Under the pieces are notes generated by a model. The model was not told the origin of the DNA, did no database searches, and saw nothing but the letters and a program-made list of their open reading frames with translations. DNA of 64,000 nucleotides from PALSA-612 sp963755155 (lineage in GTDB: Bacteria > Actinomycetota > Thermoleophilia > Gaiellales > Gaiellaceae): contig CAVWIV010000004.1 in NCBI GenBank assembly GCA_963755155.1, positions 1 through 64,000 on the forward strand, given 5' to 3'. Positions 18,435 to 27,027 of the stretch are shown here, piece after piece. Within the stretch, counting starts at the first letter, position 1. Every line of letters starts with the position of its first letter. Made by a program: the position numbers and the translations under genes.

Positions 18435-19579
18435 CCGAGCTCGACCGCGCCAGCCTCGACCACCTGCTTCCAGCGACGCCCGGCCCGGCTGACTGGGACG
18501 ACGTCCTGAACCGCTCGGGTGCGCACCAGCGGCGTCGCCGGCGGCTGGTCGCGGTCGCTGCGACAGCGCTTGTCGTCGCCGTCGGGACCGGCTCTGCGAT
18601 CGGCGGTGTGCGCGACTTCGTCCTCCGCACTGGCTTCATCGGCCTGCCTCCGATAGGAGCGACGCCGAGCAGCCCGGCTAGCGGAGAGCTCGAGATCTGG
18701 TACTGGGCCTCGTGGGCTGCCAACGGGCAACCTTTTGGGCTGCCAACCCGAACGTCAGGACGGTAGAACCCGCGCTTGGGTGTACGCCGACGGGAGACTG
18801 ATCTCGTGGGGAGGGCCCGACCGTCCCGGGAGCGCGAACCCTCTGTCCACCGGATTCCTCGAGCAGCGGCTCACGCCCGAAGGCGTCGAGCGCCTTCGCT
18901 CCGAGATCGCGGCGGCCGGCGACTTCGGCAGCCCGGACGAGCTCGCGCCGGGCAAGCCATCCTGTCCCCTGGGCCAGAGCCCAAGCGACCGGAAGCAGGC
19001 GATCGCCAACGGCGACTGCGCAGCGTGCCGACGCCGGCGCCGGCGCCCGACGCGCCGATCACGGTTCCGTTCTTCACACCGATAGTCGTGAAGGGCCTCG
19101 GCACGCTCGTTCGCGTCGACCATGCGCGCGATCTCGCCCGACTGTACGCGCGACTCTCGGATCCGGGATCGTGGCTCCCGGCGAGCGCGTGGGTGGAGAG
19201 AGACGCCAGGGCGTACGTGGCGTCGAAGTACGCGGTCTGCCACGGCGGCTGGCCGCCCGACCAGCTGGTCGGACGGTCCCGCATCCTGGCACTGCTGCCG
19301 CCGGCGGCCAGAGACCTGCTCGGGGACGCTTCACTGAGGCAGGGCCCACTCTTCGGTGAGCCCGGCAACTTCCGTCCCTCGTACGAGTACTGCTCTGACA
19401 TGACGACGGATGAGGCGCGCGCGGTCGCGGTCGCACTCGACGATGCCGGGCTCCACGAAGATGGGTCAAGCCGCCTGAACTACCGAATCGAAGCTCCGGG
19501 CTCGAACCCGGGCGAGGCTCACGTGTGGTTCGAGCCGTACCTCCCGCACGGCGAGATCACGTGCTCGGTATGCGGATGA
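18431..19579 (+). CDS. Probable anti-sigma factor with one membrane helix, large extracytoplasmic domain, frameshifted
   Basis: The GTG start overlaps the sigma stop (GTGA). The N-terminal about 35 residues are cytoplasmic (LDHLLPATPGPADWDDVLNR), followed by RRRRR and one membrane helix (LVAVAATALVVAVGTGSAIG). The rest is outside the cell: segments ELEIWYWASWAANGQPF, TRAWVYADGRLISWGG, LTPEGVERLRSEIAAAGDFG, then (after a break near 19020) TPAPAPDAPITVPF and a Cys-containing C-terminus ending in CSVCG. About 380 residues. No catalytic motif seen. The anti-sigma role is inferred from topology and coupling, not from a conserved zinc-binding anti-sigma motif. Frame breaks near 18740 and 19020. Confidence 0.6.
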
Positions 19580-21537
19580 CAGTCCGACACATCCTGTTCG
19601 CCGCTCTCCTGGCGTCGGTCGCATTCACGTCCGCCGCAGCGGCAGGCCCGGCTGTAACGAGCGTGCCGCCTCCGGTCGGCCGCATCGCGAAGGAGTTTGC
19701 AGTTGGAGGAGCCAAGCGCGTGATCGTCTTCGCGTCCGTAGGGGACAAGAGCTATGTCGCGACGGCGGGCACTCGCCGTCCGAAGGCAGACCAGCGCTTC
19801 CGGGTGGCGAGCGTCACGAAGACGTTCACGGCGACGATCGTGCTCCAGCTCGTGGACGAGGGGAAGCTCGGCCTGAGCAACACGCTGGAAAGCCACCTGC
19901 CCGGCGTCGTCCCAAGGGGCGACGAGATCACTATCCGTCACTTGCTGCAGCACCGCTCGGGGCTCGTGAACTACACGGCATACGCGTGGGAAGAGAACGC
20001 GAGCAAGTCGCCGTCGACCCGGCCGATCGACGTCCTGCGCTTCGCGGGCTCCAAGCCTCTCGCCTTCAAGCCCGGCTCCCGGTGGAGCTACTCGAACACG
20101 AACTACATCGCGCTCGGCCTCGTCATCGAGCAGATCACCGGACGCTCGTACGCCGACGAGCTCGAGCGGCGCATCTTCCGGCCGCTCAGTCTCGACGACA
20201 CGGAGCTCCCGCGGACGCGACGCCTGCCGGATCTCGATGACGGCGGCCTCAACCCGAAGACTGCATGGGCGGCCGGCGGCATCGTCTCGAACGCGGGCGA
20301 CCTCTCCCGCTTCTACTCCGCGCTCCTCTCGGGGCGAGTCCTGTCCAGCGCCTCCCTCGCAAGGATGAAGGGGACGGTCGGTCCTGGCGGCGACACTGGC
20401 GTCGGTCTTGGGATTTTCTTTTGGGGGAACTCGCGGTGCGGCCGATTGTGGGGCCATTCTGGCGGCATCCTCGACTACACGACACTCGTCAGCGCAAGCG
20501 AGAAGGGTGACCGCGTCGGCGTAACCTCGATCTACGGAAACCCTCCAGGAGGAAACGGACGAGGGCGCACTCGTCTGCCCGGAGCGGCTGGCACTGTCCG
20601 CGGCAGATTCGAAGATCGCCGCTGTACGCGAGCGCGGCGGCACCGCCGAGCTTTCCACGGCGAACGCCGATGGCAGCGGGCATCAGAGTCTCGCGCGCGG
20701 GAGCGCCCCGCCTGGTCGCCCGACGGCCGGAAAGTCGCGTTTCTCAAAAGTGGCGGCATCTACATCATCAACGCCGATGGCACCGGGCAGCGGAGATTGG
20801 CCCGGGGTAGCGCTCCTGCCTGGTCACCCGACAGCCGGATCATCGCCTTTCTCACGAGTGGCAGCGTCTACGTGATGAACGCAGATGGCCGCGCGCAGCG
20901 GAGACTCGCGCGCGGGAGCGACCCTGCCTGGTCACCGGATGGGCGAAGGATCTCCTTCCGCAGAAGTGGCGACATCGATGTCAGTGAACGCCGAGGGCAG
21001 CGGGCAGCGAAACTCGACCCGTAATGCCGCGCCTGACAGTGAGGTTGCCTGGTCGCCCGACGGGCGAAGGATCGCCTTCGCAAGGGAGCTCGCCTCCGTC
21101 GGTGGGGTTGGCGGCAACTTCGAGATCTTCGTCATGAACGCCGACGGCAGCGGGCAGCGGAGGCTGACGCGCGTGGCGGAACGAGATGACGCTCCTGCCT
21201 GGTCGCCCGACGGGCGAACGATCATCTTCGAGAGACGCGGAGGTCTGCCGGGAGAGGCAACAGCTGGAGGTGGTACGGCGTCTGGTCGTGAAAGCCGACG
21301 GTAGCGGGCAGACGAAATACCTTTCCAGCGGCGGAGCCGCTACGAAATCGAGTACCCCGCGCTGCGCGCCCTCGCTGGTCGCCCGATGGCCGGATGATCG
21401 CCTTCCTCAGCTCGCGGGGCGGCAACTACGACGTCTACGTCATGAACGCCGACGGGAGCGGGCTGACGAACGTCACGCGGAGCAACGCGAACGAAAGCTC
21501 GTTCGCCTGGTCGCCCAGGCAGACGAAAGGGTCATGA
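19576..21537 (+). CDS. Secreted serine hydrolase (beta-lactamase class C type) with C-terminal PD40/TolB-like propeller repeats, frameshifted
   Basis: The ATG 19576 overlaps the previous stop (ATGA). A signal peptide (MTVRHILFAALLASVAF, cleavage near AAAAG) is followed by a beta-lactamase/D,D-peptidase domain: SxxK in RVASVTKTFTA, YSN in WSYSNTNYIALG, and HSG in LWGHSGGILDY. After about residue 330 come at least five blade-type repeats with the words AWSPDGR and INADGTGQRR or MNADGSGQRR, up to SPRQTKGS at 21537. No stop or new signal peptide separates the two parts, so they seem to be one protein. The propeller requires frame changes near 20555, 20690, 21000, 21260 and 21350. Likely periplasmic or exported; substrate unknown. 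Confidence 0.7.
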
Positions 21538-21559
21538 CCCCTTACGGGAGGAGACAGGT

Positions 21560-22042
21560 ATGAAAGCTCGACTGGTCACACTCGTCGCGCTCGCGGCGGC
21601 GGTCACGCTGGCCGCTGTTGCAGCTGCCGGCCCAGACGCAGCCAAACAGCGGGTTGCGATTTCGATGAAGAACCCGGGGAACGGCACGTTCGTGCTCAGG
21701 CCACTGCAGCCCGGGACGCTCAAGCGCGACTCGGGCAGGGTGAGCCTGATGAAAGACGGGAGCACCGCCGTGATGCGCGAGGGGCAGTCCGTTCATATCG
21801 TTCGGAGCACCTACACGCTCAAGGGCAAGCGAGGGACCATGTCGATTCGTGAGCGGCTCGAGTTCGTCGGGGTCTCGAACGAAAAGGTCCCAGGCTTCGA
21901 TTTCACCCCGGGCGTCGGCATCGGCACGTGGAACGTCGTGGGCGGGACGGGCGCGTACGCCAAGATCACCGGAGGCGGACGGAGTGGCCAGCAGGGCCAC
22001 CCGTGGCTCGCGCAGCAGGAGGGCTTCCTCACTAGTCGATAA
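21560..22042 (+). CDS. Small secreted protein, allene-oxide-cyclase-barrel-like
   Basis: 160 residues, intact, with GGAGG 8 bases upstream of the ATG. N-terminal signal peptide MKARLVTLVALAAAVTLAAV ending near AAAG. The mature part is mostly beta-strand with a C-terminal GTWNVVGGTGAYAKITGGGR, a pattern seen in small calycin-like/allene-oxide-cyclase-barrel proteins of actinobacteria. No enzymatic function can be claimed. It follows the hydrolase/propeller gene by 22 bases and is probably the last gene of the sigma-factor operon, followed by a strong hairpin. Confidence 0.7.
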   Translation: MKARLVTLVALAAAVTLAAVAAAGPDAAKQRVAISMKNPGNGTFVLRPLQPGTLKRDSGRVSLMKDGSTAVMREGQSVHIVRSTYTLKGKRGTMSIRERLEFVGVSNEKVPGFDFTPGVGIGTWNVVGGTGAYAKITGGGRSGQQGHPWLAQQEGFLTSR

Positions 22043-22053
22043 ACGGGCTGCAT

Positions 22054-22091
22054 GAGACGTGGGCGGCGCGCGCTCGCGCGCCGCCCGTCTC
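22054..22091. terminator. Strong GC hairpin between convergent genes
   Basis: GAGAC plus GGGCGGCGCG pairs with CGCGCCGCCC plus GTCTC around a very short loop, with a two-base bulge. It lies between the secreted protein (+) and the hypothetical gene (-), so it may end transcripts from both sides. No T-run follows. Confidence 0.6.
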
Positions 22092-22114
22092 AGCCGGCTG
22101 AAGGGCAGGGCTGG

Positions 22115-22528
22115 CTAGAGCTCCACGTCTGCGAGCGACTGCTCCAGGTATGCCTGGACATCGCCCGACTTCAGGACGTGCTCGAGCCATGCCTTGCGCT
22201 CGAAGTCAATGACCTCGAGCTCCCAGACGCACGCTATCCCCGTTCCGTCGATGGGCTCCAAAAGGCCAGGTTCGTCGAATGGAGAAGCAAAGAGCCGGCT
22301 GTGGATCTCGTTCTCGTTCGCCCACCAGTACACGAGACCGAGCCCCGCGCTAGTCGCATCGTGCGCGATCGTGAAGCCGATTGCGTCCGCGGGGATAGCT
22401 CGGTGCGCTGCCTCCCGCGTCGCCTCTGTCAGAGCAGGCCGAGGCAGGCGGTCATGGGTTCCGATGCCGTAGTGCTTGACACCACCTTCGCGGCCCAGAA
22501 AGGTGATTGACCGAGACTCGTACGGCAC
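22115..22528 (-). CDS. Hypothetical protein, 137 residues
   Basis: A GTG start (MPYESRSITFLGREGGVKHY) with a GAGG a few bases upstream. Intact. Acidic C-terminus (VQAYLEQSLADVEL). Segments GFTIAHDATSAGLGLVYWWA and CVWELEVIDFERKAWLEHVL suggest a soluble alpha/beta protein. No signal peptide, membrane helix or metal motif was seen. Family not recognised. Convergent with the secreted protein gene; downstream of the rnpB terminator. Confidence 0.6.
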   Translation of the reverse strand: MPYESRSITFLGREGGVKHYGIGTHDRLPRPALTEATREAAHRAIPADAIGFTIAHDATSAGLGLVYWWANENEIHSRLFASPFDEPGLLEPIDGTGIACVWELEVIDFERKAWLEHVLKSGDVQAYLEQSLADVEL

Positions 22529-22554
22529 GTCCTCGATCGTAGCTTCAAGAAGTG

Positions 22555-22581
22555 GAGAGACCCCGCATCGCGGGGCCTCTC
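22555..22581 (-). terminator. Hairpin downstream of rnpB
   Basis: Inverted repeat GAGAG-A-CCCCGC, loop ATC, GCGGGG-C-CTCTC, directly after the 3' end of the RNase P RNA on the minus strand. No T-run is visible; GC-rich hairpins without U-tracts are usual for this genome. Confidence 0.65.
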
Positions 22582-22585
22582 TGTA

Positions 22586-22924
<339 letters not shown>

Positions 22925-22937
<13 letters not shown>

Positions 22938-23128
22938 ATCTCGGATTCTAGCCGCGCGCCTGCAGCGGCCTTCGCGCGCAGCACACAGCCACACTCGGGA
23001 CAGGCGATCGTGCCGCCAGCGCGATGCTGCACGAACTCACCGCAGACGAGGCACTCGAGGCTCGCCCCGCGCAGCAGCGCGAAGAGCTCCTGCTCGAGCG
23101 TGCGGTTGAGAGTGGCTACGTCGCCCAT
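22925..23128 (-). CDS. 67-residue zinc-ribbon protein downstream of lexA
   Basis: MGDVATLNRTLEQELFALLR then CLVC and CPECGC, two CxxC knuckles spaced for one zinc. The C-terminus is RLESEMQAG. It shares one base (TGATG) with the lexA stop, so it is translated with lexA. No function is assigned to this family. Its 3' end runs into the rnpB 5' end, so the lexA transcript may read into rnpB. Confidence 0.65.
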
Positions 23129-23748
23129 CAGACCTTCCTGAACACCCCGACGACCTTGCCGAGCAGCTGGACGTGATCGGCGTAGATCGGATCCATGGCC
23201 GCGTTCTCTGGCTGGAGGCGCACGCGGCCGGACTCGCGGAAGATGCGCTTGACCGTGGCCTCGTCGGCGGACTCGTCGTCCCCGGCGAGCGCGACCACGA
23301 TCTCACCGTCGCGCGCGTCCTGCTGGCGACGGACGACGACGTAATCACCGTCGAGGATGCCCGCGTCGATCATCGACTCGCCCTTCACCCGGAGCACGAA
23401 GTCGGCAGGTCCGACGACGCCCGGCACGCTCATGTACTCCTCGACGTTGTCAGCGGCGAGCAACGGCCCGCCGGCCGCGATCTGGCCGACGAGCGGCAGC
23501 ATGTCCTCCTCTCGCGATGGCCGCGCCGAGGCAGGCCGCTCACGTCCTACGAGCTCGAGCGCTCGCGGCTTCGTCGGGTCGCGGCGCAGGAGGCCGGCCC
23601 GCTCGAGGTTCGCCAGGTGCGCGTGCACTGTGGACGGCGAGGCGAGCCCGACGGCGTCTCCGATCTCGCGCACCGTGGGCGGATACCCGTGCGAATCGAC
23701 GTAATCGACGACGAAATCCCAGATCTGCTGCTGCCTGGGGGTCAGCAC
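23128..23748 (-). CDS. lexA: LexA SOS repressor
   Basis: 206 residues. N-terminal winged helix: MLTPRQQQIWDFVVDYVDSH, PTVREIGDAVGLASPSTVHA. The self-cleavage site is Ala92-Gly93 in GQIAAGGPLLA; catalytic Ser125 in RVKGESMIDAG and Lys167 in ATVKRIF. The GTG 23748 is preferred because GGAGG stands six to ten bases upstream; the ATG at 23771 lies inside the SOS box and would be translated without an RBS. Autoregulated by the box at 23766-23779. Other members of the regulon in the window: the dinB/exonuclease pair at 49 kb. Confidence 0.93.
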   Translation of the reverse strand: MLTPRQQQIWDFVVDYVDSHGYPPTVREIGDAVGLASPSTVHAHLANLERAGLLRRDPTKPRALELVGRERPASARPSREEDMLPLVGQIAAGGPLLAADNVEEYMSVPGVVGPADFVLRVKGESMIDAGILDGDYVVVRRQQDARDGEIVVALAGDDESADEATVKRIFRESGRVRLQPENAAMDPIYADHVQLLGKVVGVFRKV

Positions 23749-23765
23749 CGATGAGCCTCCTTCCG

Positions 23766-23779
23766 CGAACATGTGTTCG
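23766..23779. promoter_or_regulatory. SOS (LexA) box of lexA
   Basis: CGAACATGTGTTCG, a perfect palindrome of the Gram-positive/actinobacterial CGAAC-N4-GTTCG class. It lies four bases downstream of the predicted -10 of lexA and covers the transcript start, the classical position for autorepression. Confidence 0.9.
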
Positions 23780-23782
23780 CCC

Positions 23783-23811
23783 AAGGTAGCGGCGTCCTCG
23801 GATGACGTCAA
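23783..23811 (-). promoter_or_regulatory. lexA promoter
   Basis: TTGACG (23811-23806), 17-base spacer, TACCTT (23788-23783) on the minus strand. The -35 is near consensus. The SOS box begins just past the -10. Confidence 0.55.
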
Positions 23812-23910
23812 GCCCCGGCCTCTCTCCCAGGCACTCGTGCGAGCAAACTTGTGGCGCTCGGCGCAGAGACCGTTCATAGTCGTCCTGCTAGCCATCGGAA
23901 GGAGGCGACA

Positions 23911-24186
23911 ATGAGCATGGACGCCGGCCAAGCTGCGGCGCTTGGGACCGACATGGAGGTGCTTAGCCGCGTGGCTCCGAACGGCCAGTGCCCGTTCTGT
24001 GGAGAAAACGGTTGGCACACCACCGTAGAAGGCGGGAGGAGCATCGTGCAGACGATTCCAACGGAGCCCGGACAGGGATTCTCCGCTCTGACTCTTATCT
24101 GCAACACGTGTGGATTCGTCCGCCTTCACGCCACGGAAACCCTTGAAATCGAATCGCTCCCAGAAGGAGTGTCGGAGCAAGCTTGA
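23911..24186 (+). CDS. 91-residue zinc-ribbon protein
   Basis: MSMDAGQAAALGTDMEVLSR; zinc knuckles CPFCG (about residue 27) and CNTCG (about residue 67) enclose a beta hairpin. A GGAGG ribosome site lies five bases upstream. Intact. This looks like the small 'nucleic-acid-binding zinc ribbon' proteins that contain NGWHT and GFVRLH strands; function unknown. It is divergent from lexA, and the 162-base gap carries the lexA promoter and SOS box. Confidence 0.7.
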   Translation: MSMDAGQAAALGTDMEVLSRVAPNGQCPFCGENGWHTTVEGGRSIVQTIPTEPGQGFSALTLICNTCGFVRLHATETLEIESLPEGVSEQA

Positions 24187-24218
24187 TTGTCATCTTCGCC
24201 AGACTCTCCTAGCCAGTA

Positions 24219-24647
24219 GTGGAACTCGAACTGGTGGGCCCACGGTTCGCATGGCGCGGCGAGGCGACGGACGACGAGCTCGTCGCGCTCACAGAGTCCC
24301 ACGGCGGGAGGGCGCAGCCGGGCTGGTGGGACCAGATACGCCCGCACAGCCTCGGCTGGGTGACCGCGCGGATCGATGACGAGTCGCTGATCGGGTTCGT
24401 GAACGTCGCCTGGGACGGTTGTGACCACGCGTTCCTGATCGACACGAAGGTTCGCCCCGATCACCAACGGCGGGGGATCGGCACCGAGCTCGTCCGCATC
24501 GCCGCATGGCACGCAAAGGAGGCCGGATGCGAGTGGCTGGAGGTCGACTTCGACGAGCCCCTCGCCCCGTTCTACTACGACGCCTGCGGGTTCGTCCCGA
24601 CACCGGCCGGGCTCGTACATCTTCCTGACGTCGAGAAGCCCTCCTAG
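24219..24647 (+). CDS. GNAT family N-acetyltransferase
   Basis: 142 residues, GTG start. The acetyl-CoA-binding motif A is VRPDHQRRGIGTELVRIAAW (Q/RxxGxG/A loop), followed by motif B with EVDFDEPLAPFYYDACGF. Intact. Substrate unknown. A hairpin (24659-24687) ends the gene. Confidence 0.85.
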   Translation: MELELVGPRFAWRGEATDDELVALTESHGGRAQPGWWDQIRPHSLGWVTARIDDESLIGFVNVAWDGCDHAFLIDTKVRPDHQRRGIGTELVRIAAWHAKEAGCEWLEVDFDEPLAPFYYDACGFVPTPAGLVHLPDVEKPS

Positions 24648-24658
24648 CGGCGCTCGAA

Positions 24659-24687
24659 GACAGATGCGGGCTCTGCCCGCGTCTGTC
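24659..24687 (+). terminator. Terminator of the GNAT gene
   Basis: 13-bp stem GACAGATGCGGGC / GCCCGCGTCTGTC with a three-base loop (TCT) and one G-T pair, 12 bases after the stop codon. Confidence 0.7.
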
Positions 24688-24717
24688 ACGCTCGCGTCCG
24701 ACTCCGATGTAGTCACC

Positions 24718-24746
24718 CGCCCGAAAGTGCGCAGCACTTTCGGGCG
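24718..24746 (-). terminator. Terminator downstream of tRNA-Leu
   Basis: Perfect 13-bp stem CGCCCGAAAGTGC / GCACTTTCGGGCG with the loop GCA, seven bases from the 3' end of the tRNA on the minus strand. It may also act on plus-strand readthrough. Confidence 0.7.
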
Positions 24747-24752
24747 CGAACA

Positions 24753-24838
24753 TGCGCTGGAGAGGACTTGAACCTCCACGACCTTTTACGGTCACCAGGC
24801 CCTCAACCTGGCGCGTCTACCAATTCCGCCACCAGCGC
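24753..24838 (-). tRNA. tRNA-Leu (anticodon GAG)
   Basis: Acceptor stem GCGCTGG / CCAGCGC with discriminator A; anticodon stem CCAGG / CCTGG around the loop TTGAGGG, giving GAG; long variable arm (class II tRNA) and T-loop GTTCAAGTC. 86 nt, and no encoded CCA. Confidence 0.93.
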
Positions 24839-24865
24839 GCGAAGCGCAGTTTACCGAGCCGGGTC

Positions 24866-25087
24866 TTACTCCAGAGCCTGGAAGAGCGCGATCGAGTTCA
24901 GGAAGAACAGCGTGCCAACAACGACCGTTAGCCGCGTGAGATTGCGCTCGACGATGTGCGTTCCACCCTGCGAGGCGGGCGTGAAGCCCATGCCGCCGAA
25001 GCCCGTGTCACGCCCCGAGTGCATGAGGATGAGCGTGATCAGGCCAGCGGAGAGCAGCACCTGGGTGACAGCAAGGAGGGCGACCAC
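24866..25087 (-). CDS. secG: Preprotein translocase subunit SecG
   Basis: 73 residues with two membrane helices: LLAVTQVLLSAGLITLILMH and LTVVVGTLFFLNSIALFQAL, separated by the Gly-rich DTGFGGMGFTPASQGGTHI loop typical of SecG. It is a small stimulating subunit of SecYEG protein export. The gene is followed by tRNA-Leu on the same strand, a frequent arrangement. Confidence 0.9.
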   Translation of the reverse strand: MVALLAVTQVLLSAGLITLILMHSGRDTGFGGMGFTPASQGGTHIVERNLTRLTVVVGTLFFLNSIALFQALE

Positions 25088-25108
25088 AGCGCCTCTAGAC
25101 TAGCCGAC

Positions 25109-25306
25109 GTGGAGCCGGCAGAGGCGCGCGAACGGATCCAGAAGCTCCTCGTGACGGGCGACAACCGGCTGAAGCAAGGGGTCGCTCACGAGAAGGTGCG
25201 CGAGACATATGAAGAGGCCTTGCGCGTGGCGACCGAGGCCGGGCTCGAGGAGCAGGTGCGGCCGCTCGTGGAGATCCGGTTGTCAGATCTCGACCAGCTG
25301 GTTTAG
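25109..25306 (+). CDS. 65-residue helical protein, unknown
   Basis: GTG start giving MEPAEARERIQKLLVTGDNR and ending RPLVEIRLSDLDQLV. Entirely charged, predicted alpha-helical, with the helical-repeat look of a short TPR (VRETYEEALRVATEAGLEEQ). Divergent from secG with a 21-base gap and 27 bases before the aquaporin start, so probably in the aquaporin transcript. Not recognised as a known family. Confidence 0.5.
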   Translation: MEPAEARERIQKLLVTGDNRLKQGVAHEKVRETYEEALRVATEAGLEEQVRPLVEIRLSDLDQLV

Positions 25307-25333
25307 CCTCCTCCAAACTCTACGGAGGGAGCC

Positions 25334-26038
25334 ATGACCGATTCACTGCAGAAGTACCTGGCCGAGCTGCTCGGCACGTTCACGCTCGTCTTCGTCGGCA
25401 CGATGGGGATCCTCGCCGTGCGAGGCGAGGTCAGCAGCACCAACATCGCCATCGCGTTCACGTTCGGCCTCGCGCTGCTGGCTGGGCTCTACGCCTTCGC
25501 GGATGTCTCCGGAGGGCACTTCAACCCCGGCGTCTCGCTCGCGATGTTCCTCGACAAGCGGCTCGACCTGCCGCACATGATCGGCTACTGGATCTCCCAG
25601 CTGGCCGGAGCGGTGCTGGGCTCGCTCTGCGTGCTCATCGCGTTCAACCAGGACGCCGTGGCGCTGACCGCGACGTTGCCTGGCCCATCTGGCACCGGAA
25701 CGGCGTTGTTCCTCGAGTTGCTCGCAACGGCGATCTTCGTGCTCGTCATCCTCAACTCGTCGGCCCTCGAACGGCACGCGGGCACCGCCCTCGTCGCGAT
25801 CCCGCTGACGCTCGTAGCGGCACACCTGGCGCTCATTCCGTTCAGCGGCTCCTCGCTCAACACGGCGCGGAGCTTCGGGCCGGCGCTCATCGGTTCCGAG
25901 TGGACGGACTTCTGGGTCTACATCGTCGGCCCGATCGGCGGAGCGATCGTCGGGTGGCTCGTGTACTCGGTCGTCGTCAAGGGGCCCAAGACGGCGGAGG
26001 TCCCGCCGCCGCCGCCACCCCCGCCGGCTAGCGCGTAA
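25334..26038 (+). CDS. MIP-family aquaporin/glycerol facilitator with altered NPA motifs
   Basis: 234 residues, six hydrophobic segments. N-terminal AELLGTFTLVFVGTM and the first pore loop GGHFNPGVSLA (NPG at residues 64-66 where NPA is standard), then the second pore loop SGSSLNTARSFGPALIG (NTA at 176-178 instead of NPA). Both changes are in an otherwise clean frame. The C-terminus is a Pro-run tail (VPPPPPPPPASA). A GGAGG lies upstream of the ATG. The channel probably conducts water or small neutral solutes, but the altered loops make selectivity uncertain. Convergent with the glycosyltransferase (11-base overlap). Confidence 0.85.
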   Translation: MTDSLQKYLAELLGTFTLVFVGTMGILAVRGEVSSTNIAIAFTFGLALLAGLYAFADVSGGHFNPGVSLAMFLDKRLDLPHMIGYWISQLAGAVLGSLCVLIAFNQDAVALTATLPGPSGTGTALFLELLATAIFVLVILNSSALERHAGTALVAIPLTLVAAHLALIPFSGSSLNTARSFGPALIGSEWTDFWVYIVGPIGGAIVGWLVYSVVVKGPKTAEVPPPPPPPPASA

Positions 26039-27018
26039 CCCGCTCGAGGATCGTCTCGATCCGCTCGGCCTGGCGGCGCACGTCGTGGCTCTCGGCCGCG
26101 GCGCGCGCCGCCGGGTTCGGGCACGGGAGGGCAGCTGGCAGCGCTGAGCCCGCGGGCGATGTCGTCGACGTCGAGCGGATCGACGAGGACGCCCGACTCC
26201 TCGCTGACGAACTCGGGCGGCCCGCCGACGTTCGTCGCGACGACCGAGCGGCCCATGGCCATCGCCTCGAGCAGCGCCTGGCCCAGCGGCTCGACGAGGC
26301 TCGGCTGGCAGACGACGCGTGCGGCGGCGATGTGCTCTCGGACCTCGTCGTGCGGAATGGCGCCGACGAGCTGCACGCCGCGCCGGCCGGAGAGCGCAGG
26401 CCGTAGCGGCCCGTCGCCGACGAGCGTCAGCATCGCGGCCTGGTCGTCCAACCGCTCGAAGGCCTCCGCGAGCCGCACGACGTTCTTGCGCTCGGTCAGC
26501 GTGCCGACGAAGAGGTACGACGTCGGGCCGGCCGGCGCCGGAGCGACGGCGAACCGCTCGACGTCGACTCCGCAGTCGACCACCTCGGTCTTGCCGCGCG
26601 CCTCCGGAACGGCGCGCTCGAGCTCGCCCCGGAGATAGCCGGACACGGCGACGACGGCCGCCGCCCTGCGACAGACCCAGCGAGTCGCCCGGCGAACTAC
26701 GGCTCTCGAAGCAGCGTTCGCGACGTCCTGGCCGTGGGCGGTGACGACGAGCGGCGCCCGCGACGCGAGAGCGGCCACGAGACCCGCGGGCACGAGAAAG
26801 TGCGCGTAGACGACGTCCGGCCGGAACGCCCGCGCGGCCCGCCTCGCGTCGCGGGCGAGCGCGACGTAACGCCCTCTCCCGCCCTTGCGCCGGTCGACGA
26901 CCGCGCGCCCGATCTCGTGCCCGCGCTCCCGAAGCGTTGCCTCGATGCCCTGAACGAAGACTCCGAAGTCCGGGTCATCAGGCCCCGGGTACATCTGCGA
27001 AACGAGGAGGATTCGCAA
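26028..27018 (-). CDS. GT4-type glycosyltransferase, one frameshift
   Basis: Retaining glycosyltransferase of GT-B fold. MRILLVSQMYPGPDDPDFGV; N-terminal acceptor domain with VVYAHFLVPAGLVAAL and APLVVTAHGQDV; C-terminal donor domain with SYLFVGTLTERKNVVRLAEA, CQPSLVEPLGQALLEAMAMG (E-x7-E motif) and ATNVGGPPEFVSEESGVLVD. About 330 residues. A break near 26140 is needed to reach the C-terminus ERVTR at TAG. Product unknown (a surface glycan or glycolipid). Ends in an 11-base overlap with the aquaporin. Confidence 0.85.
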
Positions 27019-27027
27019 CGCGGCGGA

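Noticed and set aside
23749..23771. ATG 23771 as the lexA start
   Set aside because: It lies inside the SOS box and has no RBS; GTG 23748 has GGAGG in the right place.
24753..24838. tRNA-Leu and tRNA-Sec as integration sites of a mobile element
   Set aside because: No integrase, direct repeat of the tRNA 3' end or phage gene was found next to either.
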